37,692 nt of DNA from an uncultured Pseudomonas sp. (GTDB lineage Bacteria > Pseudomonadota > Gammaproteobacteria > Pseudomonadales > Pseudomonadaceae), in assembly GCF_946885955.1 (NCBI RefSeq), contig NZ_CAMPHI010000047.1, positions 1-37,692 on the forward strand. The letters are read 5' to 3'. The notes under the pieces were generated by a model that saw only the letters and a program-made list of their open reading frames with translations, was not told where the DNA came from and did not search any database. This document shows, one piece after another, positions 31,391 through 37,692 of this stretch (the first letter of the stretch is position 1; every line of letters starts with the position of its first letter). The translations under genes were made by a program, and so were the position numbers.

Positions 31391-32752
31391 ATGTTCGAAA
31401 CCATCGACTGGGACAGCGAACCGCTCAACCGCTATGCCCATGGCGGTTTCAGCTACGGCGGCTATCCCGATAGCGGTACCTTCCATCAACGGGTCGGTTC
31501 GCTGGATCTGCTGCGCGCCTTGCGTAGCAGTCGACAGGCGCAGCGGCCGCTGTCCCTGGCCGTGCGCCTGCCCAGCCGGCGTACGCTCGGCCACGGCCAT
31601 GAGGACGGCTTGGCCGATGCGGTCGGCGTTTACTTGCAGCGACTACAGCGCGAAATCGACCTGATTGGTTGCCACCTGGGGCCGCAGCAACGCGTCGAGC
31701 AGTTTCATCTGGCTGGCGCCAATGTGCTCGACGCCGACGCGCTGCGGCGGCTGATGGCGCATCTGCGCAAGCGCTTCAGCCTGCTGGATTACGACTCCGG
31801 TGATTACGCCATCGAGATTGAGCAGGCACACACCAGTTGGGCGACCATGGGCCTGCTGCGCGAACTGGGTTTCAACCACGTCAGTATCGGCGTGGCGGAC
31901 GCGGATAGCAGCGGCGACGGGGCGATCGCGTTGCAGAATCCTCGGCAGATCCGTTCGCTGATCGATGCCGCGCGGGCCTTGCACTATCGCTCGGTGAACA
32001 TCGAACTGGGCTACGGCCGCGCCTGGCAAACCAGGGCCAGTTTCGCCCGCAAGGTCGCCGCCATCGTCGAGTTGCAGCCGGGCAGGGTGACCCTGTTCGA
32101 CTATGCCGAGCCGCCGCTGCGCTATCGGCCGCAGCGGCGCTTTTCCACGCGGGGCTTGTCCAGTCGCGAGGATAAGGCGGCGATGCGTCGTCTTGGCGTC
32201 GAGCAACTGAGTCTCGCCGGTTACCGCTATATCGGCACCGGGCTGTTCGTGCTGCCCGAGGATGACCTGGCAGTTGCCCAGGAAAACGGCCGCCTGCGGC
32301 GCACCTGTCAGGGCTTCAGCCAGCACCTCGACTGCGACCAGATCGGCCTCGGCGTGGCCGCGATCAGCCAGGTCGGCGACCTTTACGCGCAGAACAGCCG
32401 CGACCTGCAGCGCTATCAGCGGCAACTGGAAATGGGCCAGCTGGCGACCAGCCGTGGCTTGCGTTGTGGTTTCGACGACCGCCTGCGGCGGGCGCTGGTC
32501 GATAGCCTGATGTGTAACTTTGCCGTGGACATCGGCGCCATCGAAGCGCGCTTCGGCGTGTGCCTGCACGATTATTTCGCCTCGGCCTGGCCGTTGCTCG
32601 AACAGATGGCCCACGACGGCCTGCTGACGCTCAGCCGCGAGCGCATCGAGCTTTCCGCCATCGGCCGGCTGAGCATGGGCGCGGTGTGCAAAGCCTTCGA
32701 ACACCAGCTCGCCGTGCCGCATCGCGCGGGCCTGCAGCAACCCGAGCGCTGA
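31391..32752 (+). CDS. HemN-like protein lacking the radical-SAM cysteines
   Basis: A 453-residue protein that aligns with oxygen-independent coproporphyrinogen III oxidase along its whole length. Examples are PLSLAVRLP for PLSLYVHIP, LGFNHVSIGV, RSVNIELGYG, RLGVEQLSLAGYRYIGTGLF, DDLAVAQENGRLRRTCQGFSQH, LGVGAISQVGD-like text and VDSLMCNFAVD. The CX3CX2C cluster motif that follows HIPF in HemN is absent: residues 60-72 read LPSRRTLGHGHED with no cysteine. The GGGTP SAM-binding motif is FHLAGANVL at 105-113. It cannot do the radical-SAM reaction as known. The frame is intact, codon use is normal and an Anr box precedes it, so it looks selected. It may bind porphyrin or partner another HemN. The ATG 31391 has GGGGGAGAG upstream. 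Confidence 0.85.
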   Translation: MFETIDWDSEPLNRYAHGGFSYGGYPDSGTFHQRVGSLDLLRALRSSRQAQRPLSLAVRLPSRRTLGHGHEDGLADAVGVYLQRLQREIDLIGCHLGPQQRVEQFHLAGANVLDADALRRLMAHLRKRFSLLDYDSGDYAIEIEQAHTSWATMGLLRELGFNHVSIGVADADSSGDGAIALQNPRQIRSLIDAARALHYRSVNIELGYGRAWQTRASFARKVAAIVELQPGRVTLFDYAEPPLRYRPQRRFSTRGLSSREDKAAMRRLGVEQLSLAGYRYIGTGLFVLPEDDLAVAQENGRLRRTCQGFSQHLDCDQIGLGVAAISQVGDLYAQNSRDLQRYQRQLEMGQLATSRGLRCGFDDRLRRALVDSLMCNFAVDIGAIEARFGVCLHDYFASAWPLLEQMAHDGLLTLSRERIELSAIGRLSMGAVCKAFEHQLAVPHRAGLQQPER

Positions 32753-32781
32753 GCCTGCGCGACAGCGAATACCATCGTGGG

Positions 32782-33042
32782 CCCGTGGGAGGGGCTTTAG
32801 CCGCGATTGTCGCCATTGAAACTCGCCGCTAAAGCGCCTCCCACGGGTTCCGTCTGATCGCCCTCGGATGGGGCGCGCCGCCCGTAGGATGGGTTAGCCG
32901 CCAACCTGGTATTCAGGTAGGTCATCAATCCATGCGCGGCGTAACCCATCATGGCGCACCGCGAATGCCGCTGTCGGACGTGGGAGGGGCTTTAGCCGCG
33001 ATTGCCACCGTTGAAAACTCACCGCCAAAGCGCTTCCCACAG
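32782..33042. repeat. Cluster of three REP-type hairpins
   Basis: Two copies of one family are at 32784-32847 (GTGGGAGGGGCTTTAGCCGC paired with CGCTAAAGCGCCTCCCAC) and 32979-33042 (the same left arm, with CGCCAAAGCGCTTCCCAC). Between them, ATGGGTTAGCCGC (32889-32901) pairs with GCGGCGTAACCCAT (32936-32949). These are Pseudomonas intergenic repeat families. The rest of 32753-33217 has no gene. Confidence 0.7.
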
Positions 33043-33217
33043 GTTTCGGTTGATCTCGTCGTTTCGGTCGGCGCCCGCGACCTTGCGTCGCAGCAGCGGC
33101 TAAACCCGCTGCGCCGGGGCTCGCGGCCTCTTGGCGCAAGGGCATACCTCCAACGAGGAATAGGCTGCGCCGGGGCGCCGATGCAGTCTGCCGACACACC
33201 CAATGGAGGCTTTGCGC

Positions 33218-33775
33218 ATGGCTCATTTATCGAGTGCCGATTTCCAATCGTTGCGTATCGCGGTATTGACCGTTAGCGACACCCGCAGCCTGGCGACCGA
33301 TACGTCCGGGCAGACCTTGATCGACGGCCTGGAGGCCGCCGGTCATGCCCTCGTCGAGCGTGCCCTGGTAATCGACGACATCTGGCAGATCCGCGCCCAG
33401 CTCTGCGCCTGGATCGCCGACCCTCTGGTGCAGGTGGTGCTGATCACCGGCGGCACCGGTTTCACCGCCCGCGACAATACACCGCAAGCGGTGGCGCCAT
33501 TGCTGGACAAACAGGTCGATGGCTTCGGCGAGCTGTTCCGCCAGGTCTCCCTGGTGGAGATCGGCACCTCCAGCCTGCAATCGCGCGCCCTGGCCGGGAT
33601 CAGCAACGGCGTATTGATCTGCTGCTTGCCCGGCTCGCCAAACGCCTGCCGCACGGCCTGGCAAAAGATCCTTTGCGAACAGTTGGACAGCCGTACCGGC
33701 CCGTGCAATTTCGTCGTTCACCTAAAACGTCTGGCCGATCAGCCGCAGGTGCAACTCTGCGGAGCCCGCTCATGA
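33218..33775 (+). CDS. moaB: Molybdopterin adenylyl-transfer protein MoaB
   Basis: A 185-residue MoaB/Mog-family protein, involved in activating molybdopterin before molybdate insertion. Motifs are RIAVLTVSDTRSLATDTSGQ, VVLITGGTGFTARDNTPQAV and LICCLPGSPNACRTAW, all standard. The start ATG 33218 has GGAGG 8 bases upstream; ATG 33203 has none. The stop overlaps moeA as ATGA. Gene order moaB-moeA-ubiU-ubiV-ubiT is that of P. aeruginosa PA3915 to PA3911. The cofactor serves nitrate reductase, linking it to the NO genes upstream. Confidence 0.93.
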   Translation: MAHLSSADFQSLRIAVLTVSDTRSLATDTSGQTLIDGLEAAGHALVERALVIDDIWQIRAQLCAWIADPLVQVVLITGGTGFTARDNTPQAVAPLLDKQVDGFGELFRQVSLVEIGTSSLQSRALAGISNGVLICCLPGSPNACRTAWQKILCEQLDSRTGPCNFVVHLKRLADQPQVQLCGARS

Positions 33776-35004
33776 GTGCCTGCGATTGCGCTGGCGACGC
33801 GCTGCGCCCGGTCGATGAGGCGATTGCCGAGCTGTTGGCGCGCGCGCCGGCTCCGCCACCAGTGGAATACGTCGCCGTCGGCAAGGCGCTCGGCCGGGTG
33901 CTGGCCGAGTCGTTGCGTGCGCCATTCGAGGTGCCGGCCTGGGATAACAGTGCCATGGACGGTTACGCCCTGCGCGCCGCCGACTTGCCCGCCGAGGGCG
34001 GCTACCTGCCATTGGCCGGACGTATCGCCGCCGGCGATGCGGCGAGCCAGGCGCTGCCGGCCGGGCATGCCGTACGCATTTTCACCGGCGCGCCGCTGCC
34101 ACCCGGTGCCGACACCGTGGTGGCCCAGGAACACTGCCGGCTGGAAGGCGGACAGCTGTGGCTACCGCCGGTGAAAGGCGGCGAGCATGTGCGCAAACGG
34201 GGCGAGGAGGTGGCCGCCGGCACTTTGGTGCTGGCCGCGGGGCAACGTCTGCGCGCTCAGGAACTCGGGTTGCTGGCGAGTTTCGGCATCGCGCGGGTGG
34301 CGGTCTATCGGCGCTTGCGCGTCGGTTTGCTGAGCAGCGGCAACGAGCTGCGCGAGCCGGGCGAAGCGCTGCAACCCGGGCAGATCCATAACGCCAATCG
34401 CTACAGCCTGGCCGGCGTGCTGCAGAGCCTGGGGCTGGAGGTGCACGACTACGAAATCATGGCCGACGAGTTGGCCGCCAGCCGCGATGCGCTGAGCCTG
34501 GCGGCGTCCGAATGGGACCTGCTGATCACTTCGGGCGGGGTTTCGGTCGGCGAGGAGGATCACCTCAAACAGGCGATCCGCGAACTCGGCGAGCTGCACC
34601 TGTGGCGCCTGGCGATTCAGCCGGGCAAACCCCTGGCCTTCGGCTCGGTGGGCGGCAAACCCTGGATCGGCTTGCCGGGCAACCCGGCGGCGGCCTTGAT
34701 TACCGCCCTGGTGGTGGCGCGACCGTTTTTGCTGCGCGCCCAGGGTTGCCTGAGTGTGCTGCCCCAGCCGCTGCGCATGCCGGCCGGGTTCGCCTGGACC
34801 AAGCCCAATGCGCGCCGGCAATACCTGCGCGCGCGGTTGCAGGAGCAGGACGGCCAACTGCGCGTGTGCCTGCACCCGCAGCAGGGTTCGGCGATGCTCA
34901 CGTCCGCCTGTTGGGCCGATGGCCTGGCGGTTGTCGATGTGGGCCAGACGCTGGAGCAGGGCGAGCTGCTCGATTACCTGCCGTTTGGCGAGTTGCTGCG
35001 CTGA
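33772..35004 (+). CDS. moeA: Molybdopterin molybdenumtransferase MoeA
   Basis: A 410-residue MoeA enzyme that inserts molybdate into adenylated molybdopterin. Motifs in order are PAWDNSAMDGYALRAADL, RIFTGAPLPPGADTVVAQE, GLLSSGNELREPGE, SGGVSVGEEDHLK, QPGKPLAFG and GLPGNPAAALI. Length is normal. The ATG at 33772 overlaps the moaB stop by 4 nt; the frame further upstream lies inside moaB. A 165-bp gap with an Anr/Dnr-type box follows, so ubiU may have its own promoter. Confidence 0.95.
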   Translation: MSACDCAGDALRPVDEAIAELLARAPAPPPVEYVAVGKALGRVLAESLRAPFEVPAWDNSAMDGYALRAADLPAEGGYLPLAGRIAAGDAASQALPAGHAVRIFTGAPLPPGADTVVAQEHCRLEGGQLWLPPVKGGEHVRKRGEEVAAGTLVLAAGQRLRAQELGLLASFGIARVAVYRRLRVGLLSSGNELREPGEALQPGQIHNANRYSLAGVLQSLGLEVHDYEIMADELAASRDALSLAASEWDLLITSGGVSVGEEDHLKQAIRELGELHLWRLAIQPGKPLAFGSVGGKPWIGLPGNPAAALITALVVARPFLLRAQGCLSVLPQPLRMPAGFAWTKPNARRQYLRARLQEQDGQLRVCLHPQQGSAMLTSACWADGLAVVDVGQTLEQGELLDYLPFGELLR

Positions 35005-35117
35005 GTGTTGCGGGAGCGCCGCCCGGCCCCTCCGACAAATATCACTGGGATGCCGAGCCTGGCTCCTACAGGTAAAACGGCGTGGCCGCGGGGCTTGTTG
35101 ACCCCGATCAAGGCAGC

Positions 35118-35131
35118 CTCGCGGGTAAATC
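35118..35131 (+). promoter_or_regulatory. Anr/Dnr (FNR-type) box upstream of ubiU
   Basis: TTGACCCCGATCAA matches TTGAC-N4-ATCAA, a common Anr/Dnr site. Its centre is 45 bp before the ubiU ATG (35170). A class II start would fall near 35166, within the ribosome site, so either the true start is a little earlier or the box works from another position. Weak -10 candidates are TAGAGT (35144) and TAATTC (35152). Confidence 0.6.
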
Positions 35132-35169
35132 CCTAGAGTCCTAATTCTTTGCCCCGGTACGGAGTTTCC

Positions 35170-36165
35170 ATGCAACTGATTTGCCCGGCAGGCAGCTTGC
35201 CTGCGCTCAAGGCCGCGGTTCGGCAGGGCGCCGACGCGGTTTACGTGGGGTTTCGCGACGACACCAATGCGCGGCATTTCGCCGGCCTGAACCTCGACGA
35301 CAAGCAACTGGAAAGCGGCTTGCAACTGATCCGTCAGCAGGGCCGACAGCTGTATGTGGCGGTCAACACCTATGCCCAGCCCGATGGTTGGGTTCGCTGG
35401 CAGCGCGCGGTCGATCAGGCCGCGGACCTCGGCGTGGATGCGCTGATCGCCGCCGATCCGGGCGTGCTGGCTTATGCCAGCCGCAAGTACCCGAACCTCA
35501 ACCTGCACCTGTCGGTGCAAGGCTCGGCGACCAATGCCGCTGCGCTGAAGCTCTACCAGCAGCGCTATGGCATCCGCCGCGCGGTGCTGCCGCGGGTACT
35601 GTCGCTGGCCCAGGTGCGCCAGGTGGCGGACAAGAGCACGGTGCCGATCGAGGTCTTCGCCTTCGGCAGCCTGTGCATCATGGCCGAGGGGCGCTGCCAT
35701 CTGTCGTCCTACCTCACCGGCGAGTCGCCCAACCTCTGCGGCGTCTGCTCCCCGGCCAAGGCGGTACGTTGGCAGGAGGACGCCGAGGGACTGACCTCAC
35801 GTCTCAACGGCGTGCTGATCGACCGCTACGGCAAGGACGAACCGGCCGGCTACCCGACCCTGTGCAAAGGCCGTTTTCTGGTCGACGGGCAACGTTTCCA
35901 TGCGCTGGAAGAACCCACCAGCCTGAACACCCTGGACCTGATCCCGCAGCTCGCCGCCATGGGCGTCAGCGCGGTGAAGGTCGAAGGCCGGCAACGCAGC
36001 CCGGCCTATGTCGAGCAGGTCACCCGGGTCTGGCGCAGCGCTCTGGATGCCCATGCCCGGGCGCCGCAGAGCTACGCCGTGCAACCACAGTGGCGCACCG
36101 CGCTGGACGAACTGTCCGAAGGCAGCCAGACCACCCTGGGCGCCTACCATCGATCCTGGCAATGA
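35170..36165 (+). CDS. ubiU: Ubiquinone biosynthesis protein UbiU (U32 family)
   Basis: A 331-residue U32-family protein needed, with UbiV and UbiT, for oxygen-independent ubiquinone synthesis. It opens MQLICPAGSLPALKAAV and has VYVGFRDDTNARHFAGLN. The 4Fe-4S cysteines C169, C176, C193 and C232 are all present in GSLCIMAEGRC, CGVCSP and YPTLCKGRF; an additional C190 is seen. It ends SEGSQTTLGAYHRSWQ, as in E. coli YhbU. It forms a complex with UbiV. The start ATG 35170 has GGAG 6 bases upstream. An Anr/Dnr-type box precedes the operon. In P. aeruginosa these genes are needed for denitrifying growth. Confidence 0.95.
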   Translation: MQLICPAGSLPALKAAVRQGADAVYVGFRDDTNARHFAGLNLDDKQLESGLQLIRQQGRQLYVAVNTYAQPDGWVRWQRAVDQAADLGVDALIAADPGVLAYASRKYPNLNLHLSVQGSATNAAALKLYQQRYGIRRAVLPRVLSLAQVRQVADKSTVPIEVFAFGSLCIMAEGRCHLSSYLTGESPNLCGVCSPAKAVRWQEDAEGLTSRLNGVLIDRYGKDEPAGYPTLCKGRFLVDGQRFHALEEPTSLNTLDLIPQLAAMGVSAVKVEGRQRSPAYVEQVTRVWRSALDAHARAPQSYAVQPQWRTALDELSEGSQTTLGAYHRSWQ

Positions 36166-36175
36166 GGAGGCCATC

Positions 36176-37063
36176 ATGAAACTCAGCCTGGGCCCCGTAC
36201 TGTTTTATTGGCGCCGCGAAAAGCTGTTGGATTTCTATGCCGAGATGTCCGAGCAAGCCCTGGATGTGATCTACCTCGGCGAAACCGTGTGCTCCAAACG
36301 CCGCGCCTTGAGCCTGGACGATTGGCTCGGCCTGGCCCGCGAATTGCGCGAATGCACCCGCGCCGAACTGGTACTGTCCGGTCTGGCGCTGGTCGAGGCG
36401 GCCTCCGAACTGTCCAGCCTCAAGCGCCTGTGCGACAACGGCGAACTGCTGGTGGAGGCCAACGACATGGGCGCGGTGCAACTCCTGCACGAACGCAAGC
36501 TGCCCTTCGTCGCCGGCCCCGCGCTCAACCTGTATAACGGCCATGCCCTGGCCGAACTGATCGATTGCGGCTTGCAACGCTGGGTGCCGCCCGTGGAATG
36601 TTCCGGCGCCTTGCTGCTGAGCGTTCTGCAGCAGCTCGACAGCCTCGGCGTCGCGCGGCCTGAAGTGGAAGTGTTCGCCTATGGGCATCTACCCCTGGCT
36701 TACTCGGCGCGGTGCTTTACCGCGCGTGCGGAAAACCGGCCCAAGGACGACTGCCAGATCTGCTGCGAAAACTACCCGGAAGGCATCGTTCTGCAAAGTC
36801 AGGAGCAGGAGGCGTTGTTCACCCTCAACGGCATCCAGACCATGTCGGCCAAGGTCAATAACCTGCTGGCCGACTATGCCCAGCTACGCGCAAGCGGCGC
36901 CGATCTATTGCGTCTGAGCCCGCGCGCCGAAGGCATGAGCGGCGTGGTCAAGGCCTTCGACGCGGTACGCAACGGCGAACTGCCGCCGCTGGCGGTCGAG
37001 GGGTGCAACGGCTATTGGCATGGCCGCGCCGGCATGCTCGGCGCCGAGGAACTTGCGCTATGA
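36176..37063 (+). CDS. ubiV: Ubiquinone biosynthesis protein UbiV (U32 family)
   Basis: A 295-residue U32 protein, partner of UbiU in anaerobic ring hydroxylation of ubiquinone precursors. The cluster cysteines match the family: C39 (GETVCSKRR), C180 (SARCFTAR), C193 and C197 (DDCQICCENY). The opening is MKLSLGPVLFYWRREKLLDFY. The start ATG 36176 has a strong GAGGAGG about 5 bases upstream and lies 10 bp after ubiU. The stop overlaps ubiT as ATGA, so the two are translationally coupled. Confidence 0.95.
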   Translation: MKLSLGPVLFYWRREKLLDFYAEMSEQALDVIYLGETVCSKRRALSLDDWLGLARELRECTRAELVLSGLALVEAASELSSLKRLCDNGELLVEANDMGAVQLLHERKLPFVAGPALNLYNGHALAELIDCGLQRWVPPVECSGALLLSVLQQLDSLGVARPEVEVFAYGHLPLAYSARCFTARAENRPKDDCQICCENYPEGIVLQSQEQEALFTLNGIQTMSAKVNNLLADYAQLRASGADLLRLSPRAEGMSGVVKAFDAVRNGELPPLAVEGCNGYWHGRAGMLGAEELAL

Positions 37064-37557
37064 AAACCTTCGCCCGTTTCGCCATGCGCGCCGGCCAGCC
37101 GCTGTTGCCGTTGGGCCAGCACGTACCCTTTGTGTTGCAGCGCCTGGTGCTGGAGAAAGTCATCGCGCGCCTGTTTGCCGAGCCCCTCGCCAGCGGCGAG
37201 TTCGACTTGCTGCAAGGGCGCTGGTTGCGTCTGGAGGTCAGCGACCTGAACTTGGCCTGGTGCCTGACCCGCGACGCCTGCGGCCTGCGTATCGCCGCTG
37301 ACGAGCGGGTGGATGTGTGCATCCGCGGCAACTGGCGTGAGTTCCTCTTGCTCGCCAGCCGCCACGAAGATCCGGACACCCTGTTTTTCCGCCGCCGCCT
37401 GACCATCGAAGGCGATACCGACCTGGGCCTGGGCATCAAGAACCTGCTCGACAGCCTCGACCCGGACAACCTGCCGCCCCGACTCTGGGCCCTGATCTGC
37501 GCCCTCGGCGAAACCATCAAGGAGCAAGCGCCTACAGGCAAAGCCCAGGCGGTGTAA
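37060..37557 (+). CDS. ubiT: Ubiquinone biosynthesis accessory protein UbiT (SCP2 domain)
   Basis: A 165-residue SCP2-domain protein that binds isoprenoid lipids and acts with UbiU and UbiV. The sterol-carrier-like pocket region includes FDLLQGRWLRLEVSDLNLAW and LTIEGDTDLGLGIKNLLDSL. Start ATG 37060 overlaps the ubiV stop. No membrane helix is present, but the hydrophobic N-terminus (PFVLQRLVLEKVIARLF) could contact the membrane. It is the last gene of the operon. Confidence 0.93.
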   Translation: MKTFARFAMRAGQPLLPLGQHVPFVLQRLVLEKVIARLFAEPLASGEFDLLQGRWLRLEVSDLNLAWCLTRDACGLRIAADERVDVCIRGNWREFLLLASRHEDPDTLFFRRRLTIEGDTDLGLGIKNLLDSLDPDNLPPRLWALICALGETIKEQAPTGKAQAV

Positions 37558-37580
37558 GGGCGGCAGCGGCTTCCGCTGTC

Positions 37581-37636
37581 TGATCGTTCCCACGTCGAGG
37601 CGTCGAACCGTCGAACCGTCCACCTGGGAACGATCA
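37581..37636 (+). repeat. 12-bp inverted repeat after ubiT
   Basis: TGATCGTTCCCA (37581-37592) and TGGGAACGATCA (37625-37636) are perfect complements around a 32-nt loop holding GTCGAACC twice. It lies 24 bp after ubiT and is followed by AAAAT, not a T-run, so it is a Pseudomonas repeat that could act as a weak transcript end. A separate AGCCCGGGTT...ACCCGGGT repeat follows at 37644-37673. Confidence 0.6.
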
Positions 37637-37692
37637 AAATGGTAGCCCGGGTTGAGCGAAGCGATACCCGGGTATCGGCGCCCTGGGTATCG

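Noticed and set aside
33045..33060. TTGATCTCGTCGTT as an Anr box for moaB
   Set aside because: The right half does not fit ATCAA and the distance to moaB is about 160 bp.
37600..37618. GTCGAACC repeats as a CRISPR or tandem array
   Set aside because: Only two very short units inside a hairpin loop; no spacers. No CRISPR array is seen anywhere in the window.

Overview
The window looks like chromosome of a denitrifying Pseudomonas, most likely from the stutzeri/mendocina/alcaligenes part of the genus. The genome-wide signs are GC-rich codon use, Pseudomonas-type REP hairpins, a P. aeruginosa-like moaB-moeA-ubiU-ubiV-ubiT block, a P. aeruginosa-like glgA-treZ-malQ-treY-glgX block, and a NorR/nnrS/RIC nitric-oxide module. 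The species assignment is inference.

Region 1 (1-3627, AT-richer) is the distal part of a chromosomal integron cassette array. Four cassettes are read left to right: a DUF4238 protein, a two-helix membrane protein, a 96-residue orphan and a DUF2007-like protein with a C-terminal membrane helix. They are separated by attC sites. Two attC sites are each interrupted just inside the left core by remnants of one IS1111-group element. One remnant keeps both inverted repeats and an internally deleted transposase; the other keeps only the end that should encode the guide (seeker/bridge) RNA. No integrase gene is present; cassette orientation places it to the left of the window. Region 3628-4566 is decayed and has no convincing gene.

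Region 2 (4567-7498) is an OmpR-type response regulator, its sensor kinase and a periplasmic alpha-carbonic anhydrase. A direct repeat that looks like a regulator box lies in front of the anhydrase gene.

Region 3 (7665-25134, minus strand) is a long stress/alpha-glucan block. glgA, treZ, malQ, treY, a DUF2934 gene, glgX and a PIG-L deacetylase-like gene run in one direction, mostly with 4-8 nt overlaps. They should make, debranch and rearrange alpha-glucan and convert it to trehalose. A CBS-domain gene and a zinc alcohol dehydrogenase follow, then DUF72, a ybhP-like gene, clsB and ybhN, again with 4-nt overlaps. No glgE, treS, glgB or glgC lies in the window.

Region 4 (25414-26892) holds a divergent CinA/PncC-like gene and two unrecognised small genes on the minus strand.

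Region 5 (27167-32752) is a nitric-oxide/anaerobic block: nnrS, the iron-sulfur repair gene (ytfE/dnrN type), norR and a HemN-like gene. I find GGT-N7-ACC NorR boxes with sigma-54 promoters in front of both nnrS and the repair gene, and an Anr/Dnr-type box in front of the HemN-like gene. That HemN-like protein is full length but lacks the radical-SAM cysteines.

Region 6 (33218-37557) is moaB-moeA (molybdenum cofactor, needed by nitrate reductase) followed by ubiU-ubiV-ubiT (oxygen-independent ubiquinone synthesis) behind an Anr/Dnr-type box. Regions 5 and 6 together form an anaerobic respiration support locus.
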